60,253 nucleotides of DNA from Actinomycetota bacterium (GTDB lineage Bacteria; Actinomycetota; Acidimicrobiia; Acidimicrobiales; VFJN01). The DNA lies in the NCBI GenBank assembly GCA_009886035.1, contig VFJN01000129.1:1-60253 (forward strand), written 5' to 3'. The notes beneath the pieces are model-generated. The model was given only the letters and a program-made list of their open reading frames with translations. It was not told the DNA's origin and ran no database searches. Positions 16,089 to 23,873 of the stretch are shown here, in pieces; the stretch's first letter is position 1, and each line of letters opens with the position of its first letter. The position numbers and the translations under genes were made by a program.

Positions 16089-17207
16089 ATGGAAACCGTC
16101 GACTCTGCCGCCGTAGTTGCTCTCCTCGATCGAGCACGCGCCGAGGTGGCCGAGGGACTACTGCCGTCCTGCCAGTTGGCGCTGGCCCTTCACGGTGAGG
16201 TGGTGGTGAACGAAACCTTCGGCGCGGCCACCGCCGATACCCGCTTCACGATGTTCTCTGCCACCAAGCCGTTGGTGGCGTCGGTGGTGTGGCAACTCAT
16301 GGGCGAGGGCCTGCTCGACCCCGCCACCCGAATCGCCGATGTCCTTCCCGACTTCGGGACCCACGGCAAAGACGAGATCACCCTCGATCATGTGTTGCAA
16401 CACACCTCGGGCTTTCCCCAAGCCCCCCTCGGCCCCCCGCTCTGGGCGAGCCGCGGGGGCCGACAATCGGCCTTTGCCATGTGGCGCCTCAACTGGCCGG
16501 TTGGCTCCCAGTACGAATACCACCCCACTAGCGCCCACTGGGTACTGGCCGAACTCATCTACGCCGTCACCGGTGACGATCACATCGAGGCGGTCCGCCA
16601 ACGCCTCATCGATCCCTTGGACCTCCGGACCTTTGTGCTGGGCCCCACCCTCGCCGCCCAGACCAACATCGCCACCCTCGTGGCCACGGGAGACCCCGCC
16701 CACCCCGATGAGATCGAAGCGGTCTTTGGCGTGCGGGAGATCGATGTGGGGGAAGTGACCGAGGAGGCCACACTCTCCCTGAATCTTCCCGAGGTTCGCG
16801 CCGTGGGCATTCCCGGCGGCGGGGGCATTTCCACCGCCGCTGATGTCGCCACCTTCTACCAATCGCTGCTCACCAACGCGCAGGGTCTCTGGGATCCAGC
16901 CGTACTGTCCGACGCCACCTCCACGGTGCGAAACACCTTCCCTGTTCCGATCCTCGGCTACCCGGTGAATCGAACGCGGGGGGTGGTGGTGGCCGGCGAC
17001 GACGGCCGCTCTCACGAGCGCGGTATGGGCCGCACCGTCTCGAGCCGGGCCTTCGGACACAACGGCGTGGGGGGCCAAATCGCCTGGGCCGATCCTGCCA
17101 CCGGGCTCTCCTTCTGCTATCTCACCAACGGCCTCGACCGCAACGTCGTCCGTCAATCCCAGCGCGTCAGTGACCTCAGTAGCCTCGCCGCTGTGTGCAC
17201 GGGCTGA
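16089..17207 (+). CDS. serine beta-lactamase-fold hydrolase (EstB/LACTB-like)
   Basis: A 372-aa member of the beta-lactamase/class C family. The nucleophile motif SxxK is SATK at 57-60, inside TMFSATKPLVASVVW, and HVLQHTSGFPQAP is the usual helix-loop after it. A C-terminal HNGVGGQIAWADP block takes the place of the KTG motif. No signal peptide is seen, so it is probably an intracellular esterase rather than a resistance enzyme. It is divergent from the hydrolase/racemase run, with about 77 bases between starts. The Rrf2-type regulator starts 10 bases after its stop. Confidence 0.85.
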   Translation: METVDSAAVVALLDRARAEVAEGLLPSCQLALALHGEVVVNETFGAATADTRFTMFSATKPLVASVVWQLMGEGLLDPATRIADVLPDFGTHGKDEITLDHVLQHTSGFPQAPLGPPLWASRGGRQSAFAMWRLNWPVGSQYEYHPTSAHWVLAELIYAVTGDDHIEAVRQRLIDPLDLRTFVLGPTLAAQTNIATLVATGDPAHPDEIEAVFGVREIDVGEVTEEATLSLNLPEVRAVGIPGGGGISTAADVATFYQSLLTNAQGLWDPAVLSDATSTVRNTFPVPILGYPVNRTRGVVVAGDDGRSHERGMGRTVSSRAFGHNGVGGQIAWADPATGLSFCYLTNGLDRNVVRQSQRVSDLSSLAAVCTG

Positions 17208-17217
17208 GCCGCCCGCT

Positions 17218-17688
17218 GTGCGCATCACCGCGAAAGTCGACTACGCCGTACGGGCCGCCGTTGAACTGGCGGACGCCTGCCTCCAGGGCCACGCGCAAGT
17301 TCCCGTGAAGGCCGAATCGATTGCGGCGGCCCAATCAATCCCGCCCCGCTTCCTGGAAACGATTCTGTCGGAACTGCGTCGTTCGGGGATTGTGGGCAGC
17401 AAACGCGGTTCCGACGGCGGCTACTGGCTGGCCCGACCACCGATCGAAGTGAGCGTGGCCGACATCATCCGGGCCGTGGAGGGCCCGCTGGCCGATGTGC
17501 ACGGCCAGTCACCCGAGGAGGTGGACTACGCCGGCCCGGCGAGAGATCTCCAGCGGATTTGGGTGGCCACTCGCGTCGCCCTGCGAGGAGTCCTCGAGGA
17601 GACAACCCTCGCCGATATCGCGTCCTCCACCCTCCCCGATCACGTGGCGGCTCTGGCCGCCCAGCCGGGCGGTTGGGCTCGGCGTTAG
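17218..17688 (+). CDS. Rrf2-family transcriptional regulator lacking cluster cysteines
   Basis: A 156-aa winged-helix regulator with the family N-terminus MRITAKVDYAVRAAVELA, the recognition-helix region ESIAAAQSIPPRFLETILSEL and the wing GIVGSKRGSDGGYWLAR. IscR/NsrR-type proteins carry three Cys for an iron-sulfur cluster in the central part; here that region (about 85-110) has no cysteine, and the only Cys is near residue 19. The protein is therefore unlikely to bind a conventional cluster. The GTG at 17218 is chosen because the family sequence begins there. It probably acts on neighbouring or its own promoter; the ligand is unknown. Confidence 0.82.
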   Translation: MRITAKVDYAVRAAVELADACLQGHAQVPVKAESIAAAQSIPPRFLETILSELRRSGIVGSKRGSDGGYWLARPPIEVSVADIIRAVEGPLADVHGQSPEEVDYAGPARDLQRIWVATRVALRGVLEETTLADIASSTLPDHVAALAAQPGGWARR

Positions 17689-17762
17689 TCACAAGGCCGT
17701 CGGTTCGCTACCGTTAGCGCCTCATGGGCCACCGCGGCCCCGCAGACCGGAGCACACCCCCA

Positions 17763-19208
17763 ATGCCTCGCAGAATCGACATTGAGCTTACGAGCGCGCA
17801 AGCCGACGGGTCCTGGACCTGGCGAGCCGCCGGAGCCAAGGCGCCCAAGGGATCCGTGGCCGCGACGCTCTTGCCACCGGCGGCCAAGGTGGGTGACGTG
17901 CTGCGGGTCGACGCCGAGTTCTTCGTCGACGGAATCTCCATTGTGGGTGTGCTTCCCCCCAAAGGAGCCCGCGAGCAACCTGAGTTGTTGGAGTTCATCT
18001 CCACCGCCAAGGACGAACCGCTCGTCACCTCCACCCTGACGAGCCGCCAGAGTGAAGGGGATCGCCCGCGCGGGAATCGTGGCGACTCCACCCGCGACAA
18101 ACCCCGCGGCCCCCGCCGCGAAGGCAACGACCGGCCCCCCCAACGGACGCGTCCGGAGGCGCCGGCGATTCCAGTCATCGATCGGCCCAAGACGAAGCGC
18201 CTGAAGGCCGGGAAGGCTCATCGCAGCGCCATGATCGCCGCGCTGCCGGCAGAGCAGCACCCCATTGCCGACCAAATCGTCCTCGGCGGCCTTCCCGCGG
18301 TCCGTCTCGCCATCACGAAACAAAATGCCGAACGGACCGCCGCCGGCGAAGCGGCTATCCCGTCGGGTCCCCTGCTCCAACTGGCGGAGAAGCTCGTTCC
18401 GAAGGTGCGCACGGCCGAGTGGCGCGACCGAGCCGAGGCCGCCCATCGCGACCTCGATGTCCTTGACCTTCGGGATCTCCGATCCGTGGTGTCCACGGCC
18501 GCCGCCGCCGGACGCGACGAGGAAAGTCAGGCGCTGGTTCGCGATCTCCAGGCCGGCCTCACGGCGCGAGTGGAGGCCGAGCACACAGCCTGGTTGACCG
18601 AATTGATCGCCAACCTCGACGTCGGCCGCATCGTGCGCGCCCTGCGGCTGAGTTCCCATCCGCCCAAGGCAGGCTGGCCGCTGCCCCCGGAACTCGCCAG
18701 CCGCCTGATCGACGGCGCCGGAGCCGCTCTCACCGCCGAGGCTCCCCCCGATCGCTGGGTAGCGGTTCTCGATGCCTTGGCCTTCGCCCCGGTGCGCGAC
18801 AAGGTGATCCCCGTCTCGCTCCCTAAGGAACTTCATCCCGATGTGCGGGCCACCATCGCCCGACTGGCCACCCGAATCCCCAAAATCGCCGGGATCTATG
18901 AGATCACCCCGGACCGGAGTGCTCCCCGGCCCAAGACGGAACGGCGGCGACCGAAGAAGGCTCCCGCCAAGAAACCGGCCGACGCACCGGCCACCTCCGA
19001 CACCCCCGTCGGAGACGCTCCCGCGATCGACGCGGCCACCCCCGAGGCCCCCGTCGGAGACGCTCCCGTGATCGACGCGGCCACCCCCGAGGCTCCCGTG
19101 ATCGAGGCCCCCGTCGTCGAGGCCCCCGTGATCGAGGCCCCCGTCGTCGAGGATCAGGTCGTCGCGGATCAGGTCGTCGCGGCCCCCATCACTACGGCCG
19201 AGGAGTAA
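17763..19208 (+). CDS. conserved hypothetical protein with repetitive Pro/Ala/Val-rich tail
   Basis: A 481-aa protein of no family that I recognise. Residues 1-70 look like a small beta-rich domain (PRRIDIELTS..., VAATLLPPAAKVGDVLRVDAEF). Residues 70-140 are basic and disordered (RGPRREGNDRPPQRTRP). Residues 150-390 are mainly alpha-helical with a recurring charged pattern. A Lys-rich stretch (KTERRRPKKAPAKKP) follows, and the last 80 residues are imperfect repeats of VGDAPxIDAATPEAP and VIEAPVVEAP. The charged middle and basic linker would fit nucleic-acid binding, but that is only a composition argument. The ATG at 17763 is taken because the beta-rich domain starts there. Its 3' end overlaps the convergent zinc-ribbon gene by 17 bases. 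Confidence 0.75.
   Translation: MPRRIDIELTSAQADGSWTWRAAGAKAPKGSVAATLLPPAAKVGDVLRVDAEFFVDGISIVGVLPPKGAREQPELLEFISTAKDEPLVTSTLTSRQSEGDRPRGNRGDSTRDKPRGPRREGNDRPPQRTRPEAPAIPVIDRPKTKRLKAGKAHRSAMIAALPAEQHPIADQIVLGGLPAVRLAITKQNAERTAAGEAAIPSGPLLQLAEKLVPKVRTAEWRDRAEAAHRDLDVLDLRDLRSVVSTAAAAGRDEESQALVRDLQAGLTARVEAEHTAWLTELIANLDVGRIVRALRLSSHPPKAGWPLPPELASRLIDGAGAALTAEAPPDRWVAVLDALAFAPVRDKVIPVSLPKELHPDVRATIARLATRIPKIAGIYEITPDRSAPRPKTERRRPKKAPAKKPADAPATSDTPVGDAPAIDAATPEAPVGDAPVIDAATPEAPVIEAPVVEAPVIEAPVVEDQVVADQVVAAPITTAEE
19004..19180. repeat. in-frame tandem repeats in the 3' end of the hypothetical gene
   Basis: A 45-base unit (CCCGTCGGAGACGCTCCC...) occurs twice from about 19006, followed by two copies of a 30-base unit encoding VIEAPVVEAP and two of a short GATCAGGTCGTCGCG unit. 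All are multiples of three and keep the frame open, which indicates expansion by slippage or unequal recombination within a disordered tail. Confidence 0.75.
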
Positions 19209-19395
19209 CCCCGCTCTCCTTGCCCGAGCGACCGCAGTATTCGCCCGTCGCGGGGTCTTCGTCCCACCTGGCTCCGCATCCTCGGCAGGCACACGAGTCG
19301 AGGTGCACCGAGGCCAGGTAAAGCCGCTCCACGTCATAGGACGCGCAGAAGTGGCAACTCAGCCGGCCCACCGATTCACCCGTTCCCATGGCCAT
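19192..19395 (-). CDS. small zinc-ribbon-like protein
   Basis: A 67-aa protein with paired cysteines: CHFC at 14-17 and CRGC at 37-40, with more Cys at 35 and 54. The spacing fits a one-zinc ribbon, as in small actinobacterial proteins of unknown role. Starts at 19395 (ATG) or 19389 (ATG) are both possible. The end overlaps the convergent long gene by 17 bases. The Cys pairs and separate position between two real genes argue that it is coding, but homology is not established. Confidence 0.58.
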   Translation of the reverse strand: MAMGTGESVGRLSCHFCASYDVERLYLASVHLDSCACRGCGARWDEDPATGEYCGRSGKESGVTPRP

Positions 19396-19455
19396 CGGCC
19401 GCTGCTCCTGTGTTGGCCTTCGTCAAGGTAACCCCTGCTGACTAGAGTCCAACCT

Positions 19456-20220
19456 ATGGCCGTCGACTTCGAACAACGGGGATCCTTCGCGGTCGCCACC
19501 ATCAACCGCCCGGAAGCCCGCAACGCGGTGAACGCCGCCGTTGCGCAAGGGATCGAGGAGGCCATCGACCGGATCGAAGCCGACGATTCGATCTGGGTGG
19601 GCATCATCACCGGCGTGGCACCGGTGTTTTGCGCGGGCGCCGACCTCAAGGAGATCAACGCGGGCAACGCCGCCGGATTGGCCACTGCTCGCGGCGGCTT
19701 CGCCGGCATCGTGCAGCGCGAGCGCACCAAGCCCATCATTGCGGCGGTCGACGGACCGGCACTGGCCGGCGGTACGGAAATTGTCTTGTCCTGTGACCTG
19801 GTGGTCGCCTCCACCACCGCCACCTTCGGGATCCCCGAGGTGAAGCGGTCGCTGGTGGCTGCCGCCGGGGGCCTGTTCCGGCTGGGTCGCAAGATCCCGC
19901 TGAACATCGCTATGGAGTTGACCCTCACCGGCGATCCGATTGATGCCACCCGGGCCCATCACTTCGGCCTCGTGAACCGTCTCGTGGAACCCGGCACGGC
20001 CCTCGATGCGGCCGTGGCCCTGGCGGAGCAGATCTGCGCCAATGCCCCGGTGGCCGTGCGGGCTTCTCGCAAGATCGTGCTCGAAGCCACCAATGCACCC
20101 GACGACATCGGGTGGAAGATGTCGATGGAGGGCATGGCCCAGGCCATGGCCTCCGAGGACTTCTCCGAGGGGCTTACCGCCTTCATCGAGAAGCGACCGC
20201 CCCAATGGAAGGGCAAGTGA
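19456..20220 (+). CDS. enoyl-CoA hydratase (crotonase family)
   Basis: A 254-aa crotonase that hydrates trans-2-enoyl-CoA. The oxyanion-hole block CAGADLKEI is at 59-67. Both catalytic glutamates of true hydratases are present: Glu108 in AGGTEIVLSCD and Glu128 in GIPEVKRSL. The C-terminal end EGLTAFIEKRPPQWKGK is typical. It could take the product of the FadE-type dehydrogenases in the left part of the window, but it stands alone on the plus strand and has no KstR box. Length is normal for the family. Confidence 0.92.
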   Translation: MAVDFEQRGSFAVATINRPEARNAVNAAVAQGIEEAIDRIEADDSIWVGIITGVAPVFCAGADLKEINAGNAAGLATARGGFAGIVQRERTKPIIAAVDGPALAGGTEIVLSCDLVVASTTATFGIPEVKRSLVAAAGGLFRLGRKIPLNIAMELTLTGDPIDATRAHHFGLVNRLVEPGTALDAAVALAEQICANAPVAVRASRKIVLEATNAPDDIGWKMSMEGMAQAMASEDFSEGLTAFIEKRPPQWKGK

Positions 20221-20223
20221 AAC

Positions 20224-20634
20224 TCACGTAAAAGTGGCGATTACGCCCTGATCGTGAAGGAACTCCGCTAGCCCCTCGGCCAGGTTGAGCGTCGCCACTT
20301 CGTGAAGTTCCACCCACATCGCCTCGGCGACGTTGTCGCCTGCCCGCGGGCCATCGTCGGAGATGACCGCCACCGCAAAGGCGAGGACCACCCGATGGCG
20401 GTCCGGGAGAATGTCTTCGGACCAATCCAACCGCGCTCCGCAGACCCCTTCCAGACCGGTCTCCTCGCGCAGCACGCGAGTAGCCGCCTCCATCAAGGTC
20501 TCACCGAAGCCAACCGCCCCGACCGGCAACGACCAGCGGCCCCCGGCGGGGCCGTTCCCGTGCCGCACCAAGGCGACGCGGTCGTGATCCACCGCCACGG
20601 CCATCACCGCCACCACGGGGAGCGGCGAGATCAC
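20224..20634 (-). CDS. Nudix hydrolase-like protein with altered Nudix box
   Basis: A 136-aa Nudix-fold protein (VVAVMAVAVDHDRVALVRHG, GGRWSLPVGAVGFGE). The Nudix box G-x5-E-x7-R-E-U-x-E-E-x-G-U is present at 39-61, except that the Glu after Arg53 is Val54; Glu45, Glu57 and Glu58 remain. In MutT that missing position helps bind metal and supplies catalysis, so activity may be weak or altered. The GTG start overlaps the stop of the GNAT gene (GTGA, 20631-20634), so the two are coupled. Converges with the enoyl-CoA hydratase with three bases between stops. Confidence 0.82.
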   Translation of the reverse strand: MISPLPVVAVMAVAVDHDRVALVRHGNGPAGGRWSLPVGAVGFGETLMEAATRVLREETGLEGVCGARLDWSEDILPDRHRVVLAFAVAVISDDGPRAGDNVAEAMWVELHEVATLNLAEGLAEFLHDQGVIATFT

Positions 20635-21107
20635 GGGAGCGGGCGGTGGACCACAATGGCCCGCGCCACCAGGCCGAAGGATTCGAAGAAGTTTTTGGTA
20701 TGCCGGTCGCCCGGGAGGGCCAGGCTGTCCACCCCAAAACAACCGTGCTCACCGCACCAGTGGACCAATGCCTCCATCACCAACTCACCGAGGCCGATCT
20801 CCCGGCAACCAGGATCGGTGTAGAGGTCGGTGACCACCCCGAGCCGCCCGCCGTCTCGCAACACTTCGATGCCCGCCACGCCGTAGCCCATCACCACACC
20901 GTCAACGGTCCCCACCACCACGTGATGGTGATCGTCGGCCAACTCGCGGGCGAGAGCATCATGGAAGGGGGCGTGGCGAGCGCTCCGGCGAGCCCACACC
21001 TCTCCCCCGCGGCCCGGGCGCAGGTGATCAACCGCTTCCTGGGCCAGTTCCTCCAACCGGGGAAGATCGGCAACCGTCGCTGGCCGGCTCGCCTCTTGCG
21101 GTGACAT
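20631..21107 (-). CDS. GNAT-family N-acetyltransferase
   Basis: A 158-aa GNAT protein. The N-terminal ATVADLPRLEELAQEAVDHL is the first helix region, VVVGTVDGVVMGYGVAGIE a beta pair, and GVVTDLYTDPGCREIGLGELVMEAL the acetyl-CoA-binding segment (a Q/RxxGxG/A-like turn is present as REIGLGE). The acceptor (antibiotic, small molecule or protein) is not predictable. The ATG at 21107 is preferred to the GTG three bases before it. It overlaps the Nudix gene and follows the 170-aa hypothetical gene by 8 bases. Confidence 0.85.
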   Translation of the reverse strand: MSPQEASRPATVADLPRLEELAQEAVDHLRPGRGGEVWARRSARHAPFHDALARELADDHHHVVVGTVDGVVMGYGVAGIEVLRDGGRLGVVTDLYTDPGCREIGLGELVMEALVHWCGEHGCFGVDSLALPGDRHTKNFFESFGLVARAIVVHRPLP

Positions 21108-21115
21108 CACCCGTA

Positions 21116-21628
21116 TCAGCCCTGGAGCTGCGCAACCTTGGAGAGGATGGTCTTGCGGCCTCGCTGCGCCGATTCGTGCCGCCGCACCGCCTCGAGTTCT
21201 GATTTCGTGAGGCCCGCCAGCCGGTTGACCACCTGCGAGGCCGATAGACCGTCGTAATCGGCGATGGCCAACGACGAAGCATCACGGCGGCGCCCAGGAG
21301 AGGCGTTCGGGAGGGCGGTGACCGCGGCACGGGCCGGGCGAGGACTGGCCACCGGGGCCGGCGCCGCCGGCGTGAGACGATCGCTGACGGCGTCCAACCA
21401 ACCCGCCGTTTGGTCCTGGAATTTGCTGGCCGCCTTGGTGGCTTCGCCTCGACCCTGTTTGATCGCGAACCGACCGATCATGCGGGCCGTGGCCACCTGC
21501 CCGCGCCCCTTTTCAATCAATTGCGGCAGGAGCGACGCACCCTCCCAGAGCAGCCCAATCGGGGCGTAGACCAATACCTCGATGGCTTGCTCACCCGGGG
21601 TCTTGTCGGCTCCGCTCACGAACCCCAA
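21116..21628 (-). CDS. conserved actinobacterial hypothetical protein with C-terminal helical motif
   Basis: A 170-aa protein. The first 50 residues contain a hydrophobic patch (IEVLVYAPIGLLWEGASLLPQLI), and the middle is a helical then Pro/Ala-rich linker. The last 50 residues (LAIADYDGLSASQVVNRLAGL...) form a helix-loop-helix motif ending in a basic helix (RGRKTILSKVAQL). Similar C-terminal motifs occur in several actinobacterial proteins of unknown role. The TTG at 21628 is chosen because GGAGG lies nine bases upstream; the GTG at 21619 would be too far from it. Function unknown. Confidence 0.7.
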   Translation of the reverse strand: MGFVSGADKTPGEQAIEVLVYAPIGLLWEGASLLPQLIEKGRGQVATARMIGRFAIKQGRGEATKAASKFQDQTAGWLDAVSDRLTPAAPAPVASPRPARAAVTALPNASPGRRRDASSLAIADYDGLSASQVVNRLAGLTKSELEAVRRHESAQRGRKTILSKVAQLQG

Positions 21629-21676
21629 CGCTACTTCCCTCCCCGAGGGATCAGGACATCCCCCGATCAGTGCCTT

Positions 21677-22150
21677 TCAGACACAATCAGAGCAGAGCTT
21701 GCGCTTGGCATTGGCCAGTTGGTTGGGATGCTTCACGAGGAAACAGGACTGGCACACAAACTCTCCCGGGCGCTTAGGCAAAATCCGGCCCACCCCGTCG
21801 CCCGTCGGCTCCGGCTCGGAGATCTCCTCCTCGTCCTCCTCTTCCTCCGCCGCGGCAATCCGGTCCTTGAGAATGGTGTCGAGATCGGCCTCCACGTCAT
21901 CGGGGTCGTCCTCCTCCTCGTCCTCCGCATCCTCGTCATCGTTCTTGGCCTTGACGGGCTCAACGGCGCTGTCCCCGTCCTCCTCGTCGTCGTCCAGATC
22001 GCCGGCTTCATCGTCACCGTCGTCGAGATCGCCGTCGTCGAGATCGCCATCGTCGAGATCACCGTCGTCGAGATCACCGTCGTCGGACGGCTCGATTTCC
22101 CCCATCTCCTCGAGATCGTCGTTTTCCTCGAGGACTTCGTCGTCGGCCAT
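21677..22150 (-). CDS. DUF4193-like acidic protein with C-terminal zinc ribbon
   Basis: A 157-aa protein, about half Asp and Glu over its first 115 residues. It contains four tandem DDGDL units at about 23-42, then GVGRILPKRPGEFVCQSCFLVKHPNQLA and a final CSDC. Cys133, 136, 153 and 156 form a likely zinc ribbon. The C-terminal block resembles DUF4193 proteins, which are widespread in actinobacteria, but the acidic arm is much longer than usual. The ATG at 22150 is unambiguous. No function is known; a regulatory or nucleic-acid-mimic role is conceivable from the charge, but unproven. Confidence 0.83.
   Translation of the reverse strand: MADDEVLEENDDLEEMGEIEPSDDGDLDDGDLDDGDLDDGDLDDGDDEAGDLDDDEEDGDSAVEPVKAKNDDEDAEDEEEDDPDDVEADLDTILKDRIAAAEEEEDEEEISEPEPTGDGVGRILPKRPGEFVCQSCFLVKHPNQLANAKRKLCSDCV
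22018..22083. repeat. 15-bp tandem repeat encoding DDGDL
   Basis: The unit CGTCGTCGAGATCRC occurs four times in direct succession, plus partial copies at the ends, with only A/G changes. It encodes the repeated DDGDL of the acidic protein on the minus strand. The multiple-of-three unit suggests that copy number can vary without frameshift. Confidence 0.85.
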
Positions 22151-22230
22151 GAGAATCCTCTGTAAGGGGGGGGCGTTCGGGCGGGATCATAGGCACACAG
22201 ATCGCTGTGCTGGCAACACCGCGGCTCTGA

Positions 22231-23841
22231 TCAGCGGGTCTGGCGGCGGGTTTCGGCCCGGCGCTCGGCGTCGAGGCGCTCCAGGTTGGGCTCGGGCGAG
22301 TGATCCACAAAACTCATGGAAGCCGCCACGGCATGGTGCCCGGCCTTCTCCGCGATGAGCCGGTGCATGTCCTGACCAACGGTCCGGTAGGCAGGATGAC
22401 CCTGGGGGGTGGTGCGCAATTCGATGAGATGCATCGCCTCGCGGGCGTTGAGATGAAGATAGAACCGCACCTTGTAGGCCAGCGATAAGGCGTAAGGGGC
22501 CTGGGCCGGAAAGCGCTCGGCGAGGGCATCGTGGAGCAACGCCGAGCGTTCCATAACTTCGTCGAAGCGCTCGGTACAGCCGGCGAGATCCACGGCCTCC
22601 GGGCGGGTGTACCCATGACACGGGCTGAGGGTTTGCCATTCGAGGGAGAGCATCCGATGGCGTTGCAGATCCCGGAAGGCTCCGTAATCGGCCAGGATGT
22701 CGAAGCGATAAGTAAGACGTTCGAAGGCCCGGCCCGGCTTGTGGCGTCGGTTGGCCCGATCCCCCACGTAGGCCTGGATGATGGCCAAACGCTCATCAGT
22801 GGTCATGAGCCGCGCCCGGGCCTCCAAGACGGCCTCCGCGACGTGCGTGTGCGAGTAGAGAATGTTCGCCACGAGCTTCACTTCGCCATCGGGGTCCCAG
22901 TCCACCAACTGAACGGCGGCATCCCCATCGGCAACCTCGCTCCCGCTCGGGAAGAGGTCGTCGGCGATCTCCGCCACCGCCGAGCGCGTACTCGCCAGAT
23001 AGGTACTCCACGCAACGCCCCGGTCGTCGAGGTCCACCCGCTTCAGGAAACTGGGGATCACCTTGCGAAGTTCGCTCAGCATCAAATCGGCATAGGCCCG
23101 TGCCTCCGGCAGCGGATGCGACCGCATGCGCAGGAGCAGGGCTTCATAGCCCTGGCCGGTGCCGTAGATACCCACATTGGAAATGGAGGCGGCCGGCAAC
23201 ACACCGCGCACAGCATCGAACGCCTTCGCCCGAATGGCCTGGCGGTAGACGAAGTCGGAGTCGGCGGAATCCTTCGGAAAGCAGTCCCGGTAGAAGTCCG
23301 ACATGAGCGGCACCAGTTCGGCGTAGGAGTCGAAGAGGCGATCCATGTCGCCGATGTACCGGAGGCCGAGGCTGCTGCCGAGTACCTCCGGATCACGGTA
23401 ATACCGGTAGCGGCCGCCCAGACGGGTGTCGTAGGCGATGTACCGAGTGGACTGCTCGAGGTAGGCCATGAGCCGGCCCCATTCGAGGACCTTGGTGAGC
23501 AAGTTCGAGGCCTGTTCACAGGCGAGGTGCACGCCGCCGAGTTGCGCCACGGAGTCGTCGCCATATTCGAAGAAGACCCGGTCGTAAAGTTCCTCGGCCC
23601 GTCGTAGCCCCACGGTGGCATCGATGGTGGCATCGCCAGAAATGTCGAGCTCGCCTACGAACTCATCCAGGAACAGTCGGCGCAGACTCTTGGGACTACG
23701 CGAGTAACGGGCGAAGAGCGCCCCCTTGACCACCTCGGGCAGATTCACAAGGGCAAACACGGGCCCATCGAGGTTCGTGAAGTAGCGCCGCAGGATATCC
23801 GCCTCAGTGGGCGTGTAGTCCTCGGCGATGTAGACGGTCAT
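22231..23841 (-). CDS. double-domain ThyX-like protein (FAD-dependent thymidylate synthase fold)
   Basis: A 536-aa protein made of two ThyX-like halves; normal ThyX is 220-260 aa and carries RHRxxSxNxxSxRY. In the first half, LTKVLEWGRLMAYLEQSTRY (115-134) aligns with that region but has WGR in place of RHR while keeping the S-x-R-Y part. In the second half, FRDLQRHRMLSLEW (389-402) has RHR but no SxRY, and NAREAMHLIELRTTPQGH (465-482) matches the ThyX substrate-binding helix. The two halves therefore hold complementary parts of one signature. ThyX makes dTMP from dUMP with FAD and folate. Whether this protein does that or has a new role is open. Confidence 0.8.
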   Translation of the reverse strand: MTVYIAEDYTPTEADILRRYFTNLDGPVFALVNLPEVVKGALFARYSRSPKSLRRLFLDEFVGELDISGDATIDATVGLRRAEELYDRVFFEYGDDSVAQLGGVHLACEQASNLLTKVLEWGRLMAYLEQSTRYIAYDTRLGGRYRYYRDPEVLGSSLGLRYIGDMDRLFDSYAELVPLMSDFYRDCFPKDSADSDFVYRQAIRAKAFDAVRGVLPAASISNVGIYGTGQGYEALLLRMRSHPLPEARAYADLMLSELRKVIPSFLKRVDLDDRGVAWSTYLASTRSAVAEIADDLFPSGSEVADGDAAVQLVDWDPDGEVKLVANILYSHTHVAEAVLEARARLMTTDERLAIIQAYVGDRANRRHKPGRAFERLTYRFDILADYGAFRDLQRHRMLSLEWQTLSPCHGYTRPEAVDLAGCTERFDEVMERSALLHDALAERFPAQAPYALSLAYKVRFYLHLNAREAMHLIELRTTPQGHPAYRTVGQDMHRLIAEKAGHHAVAASMSFVDHSPEPNLERLDAERRAETRRQTR

Positions 23842-23873
23842 GGAAGGGTCCTCAACACAGTGGAGTCAGCAGG

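Noticed and set aside
17685-19337. Minus-strand frame of 550 aa opposite the repeat-tailed hypothetical protein
   Set aside because: Gly/Asp-rich, with repeats that merely mirror the plus-strand repeats; the plus frame has a better start and domain-like organisation.
22018-22083. Possible CRISPR-like short repeat array
   Set aside because: The 15-bp units are directly adjacent with no spacers and lie in frame within a coding region.
22196-22209. CACAG-ATCG-CTGTG palindrome upstream of the DUF4193-like gene
   Set aside because: A 5-bp stem alone is too short to call an operator with no second copy or known consensus.
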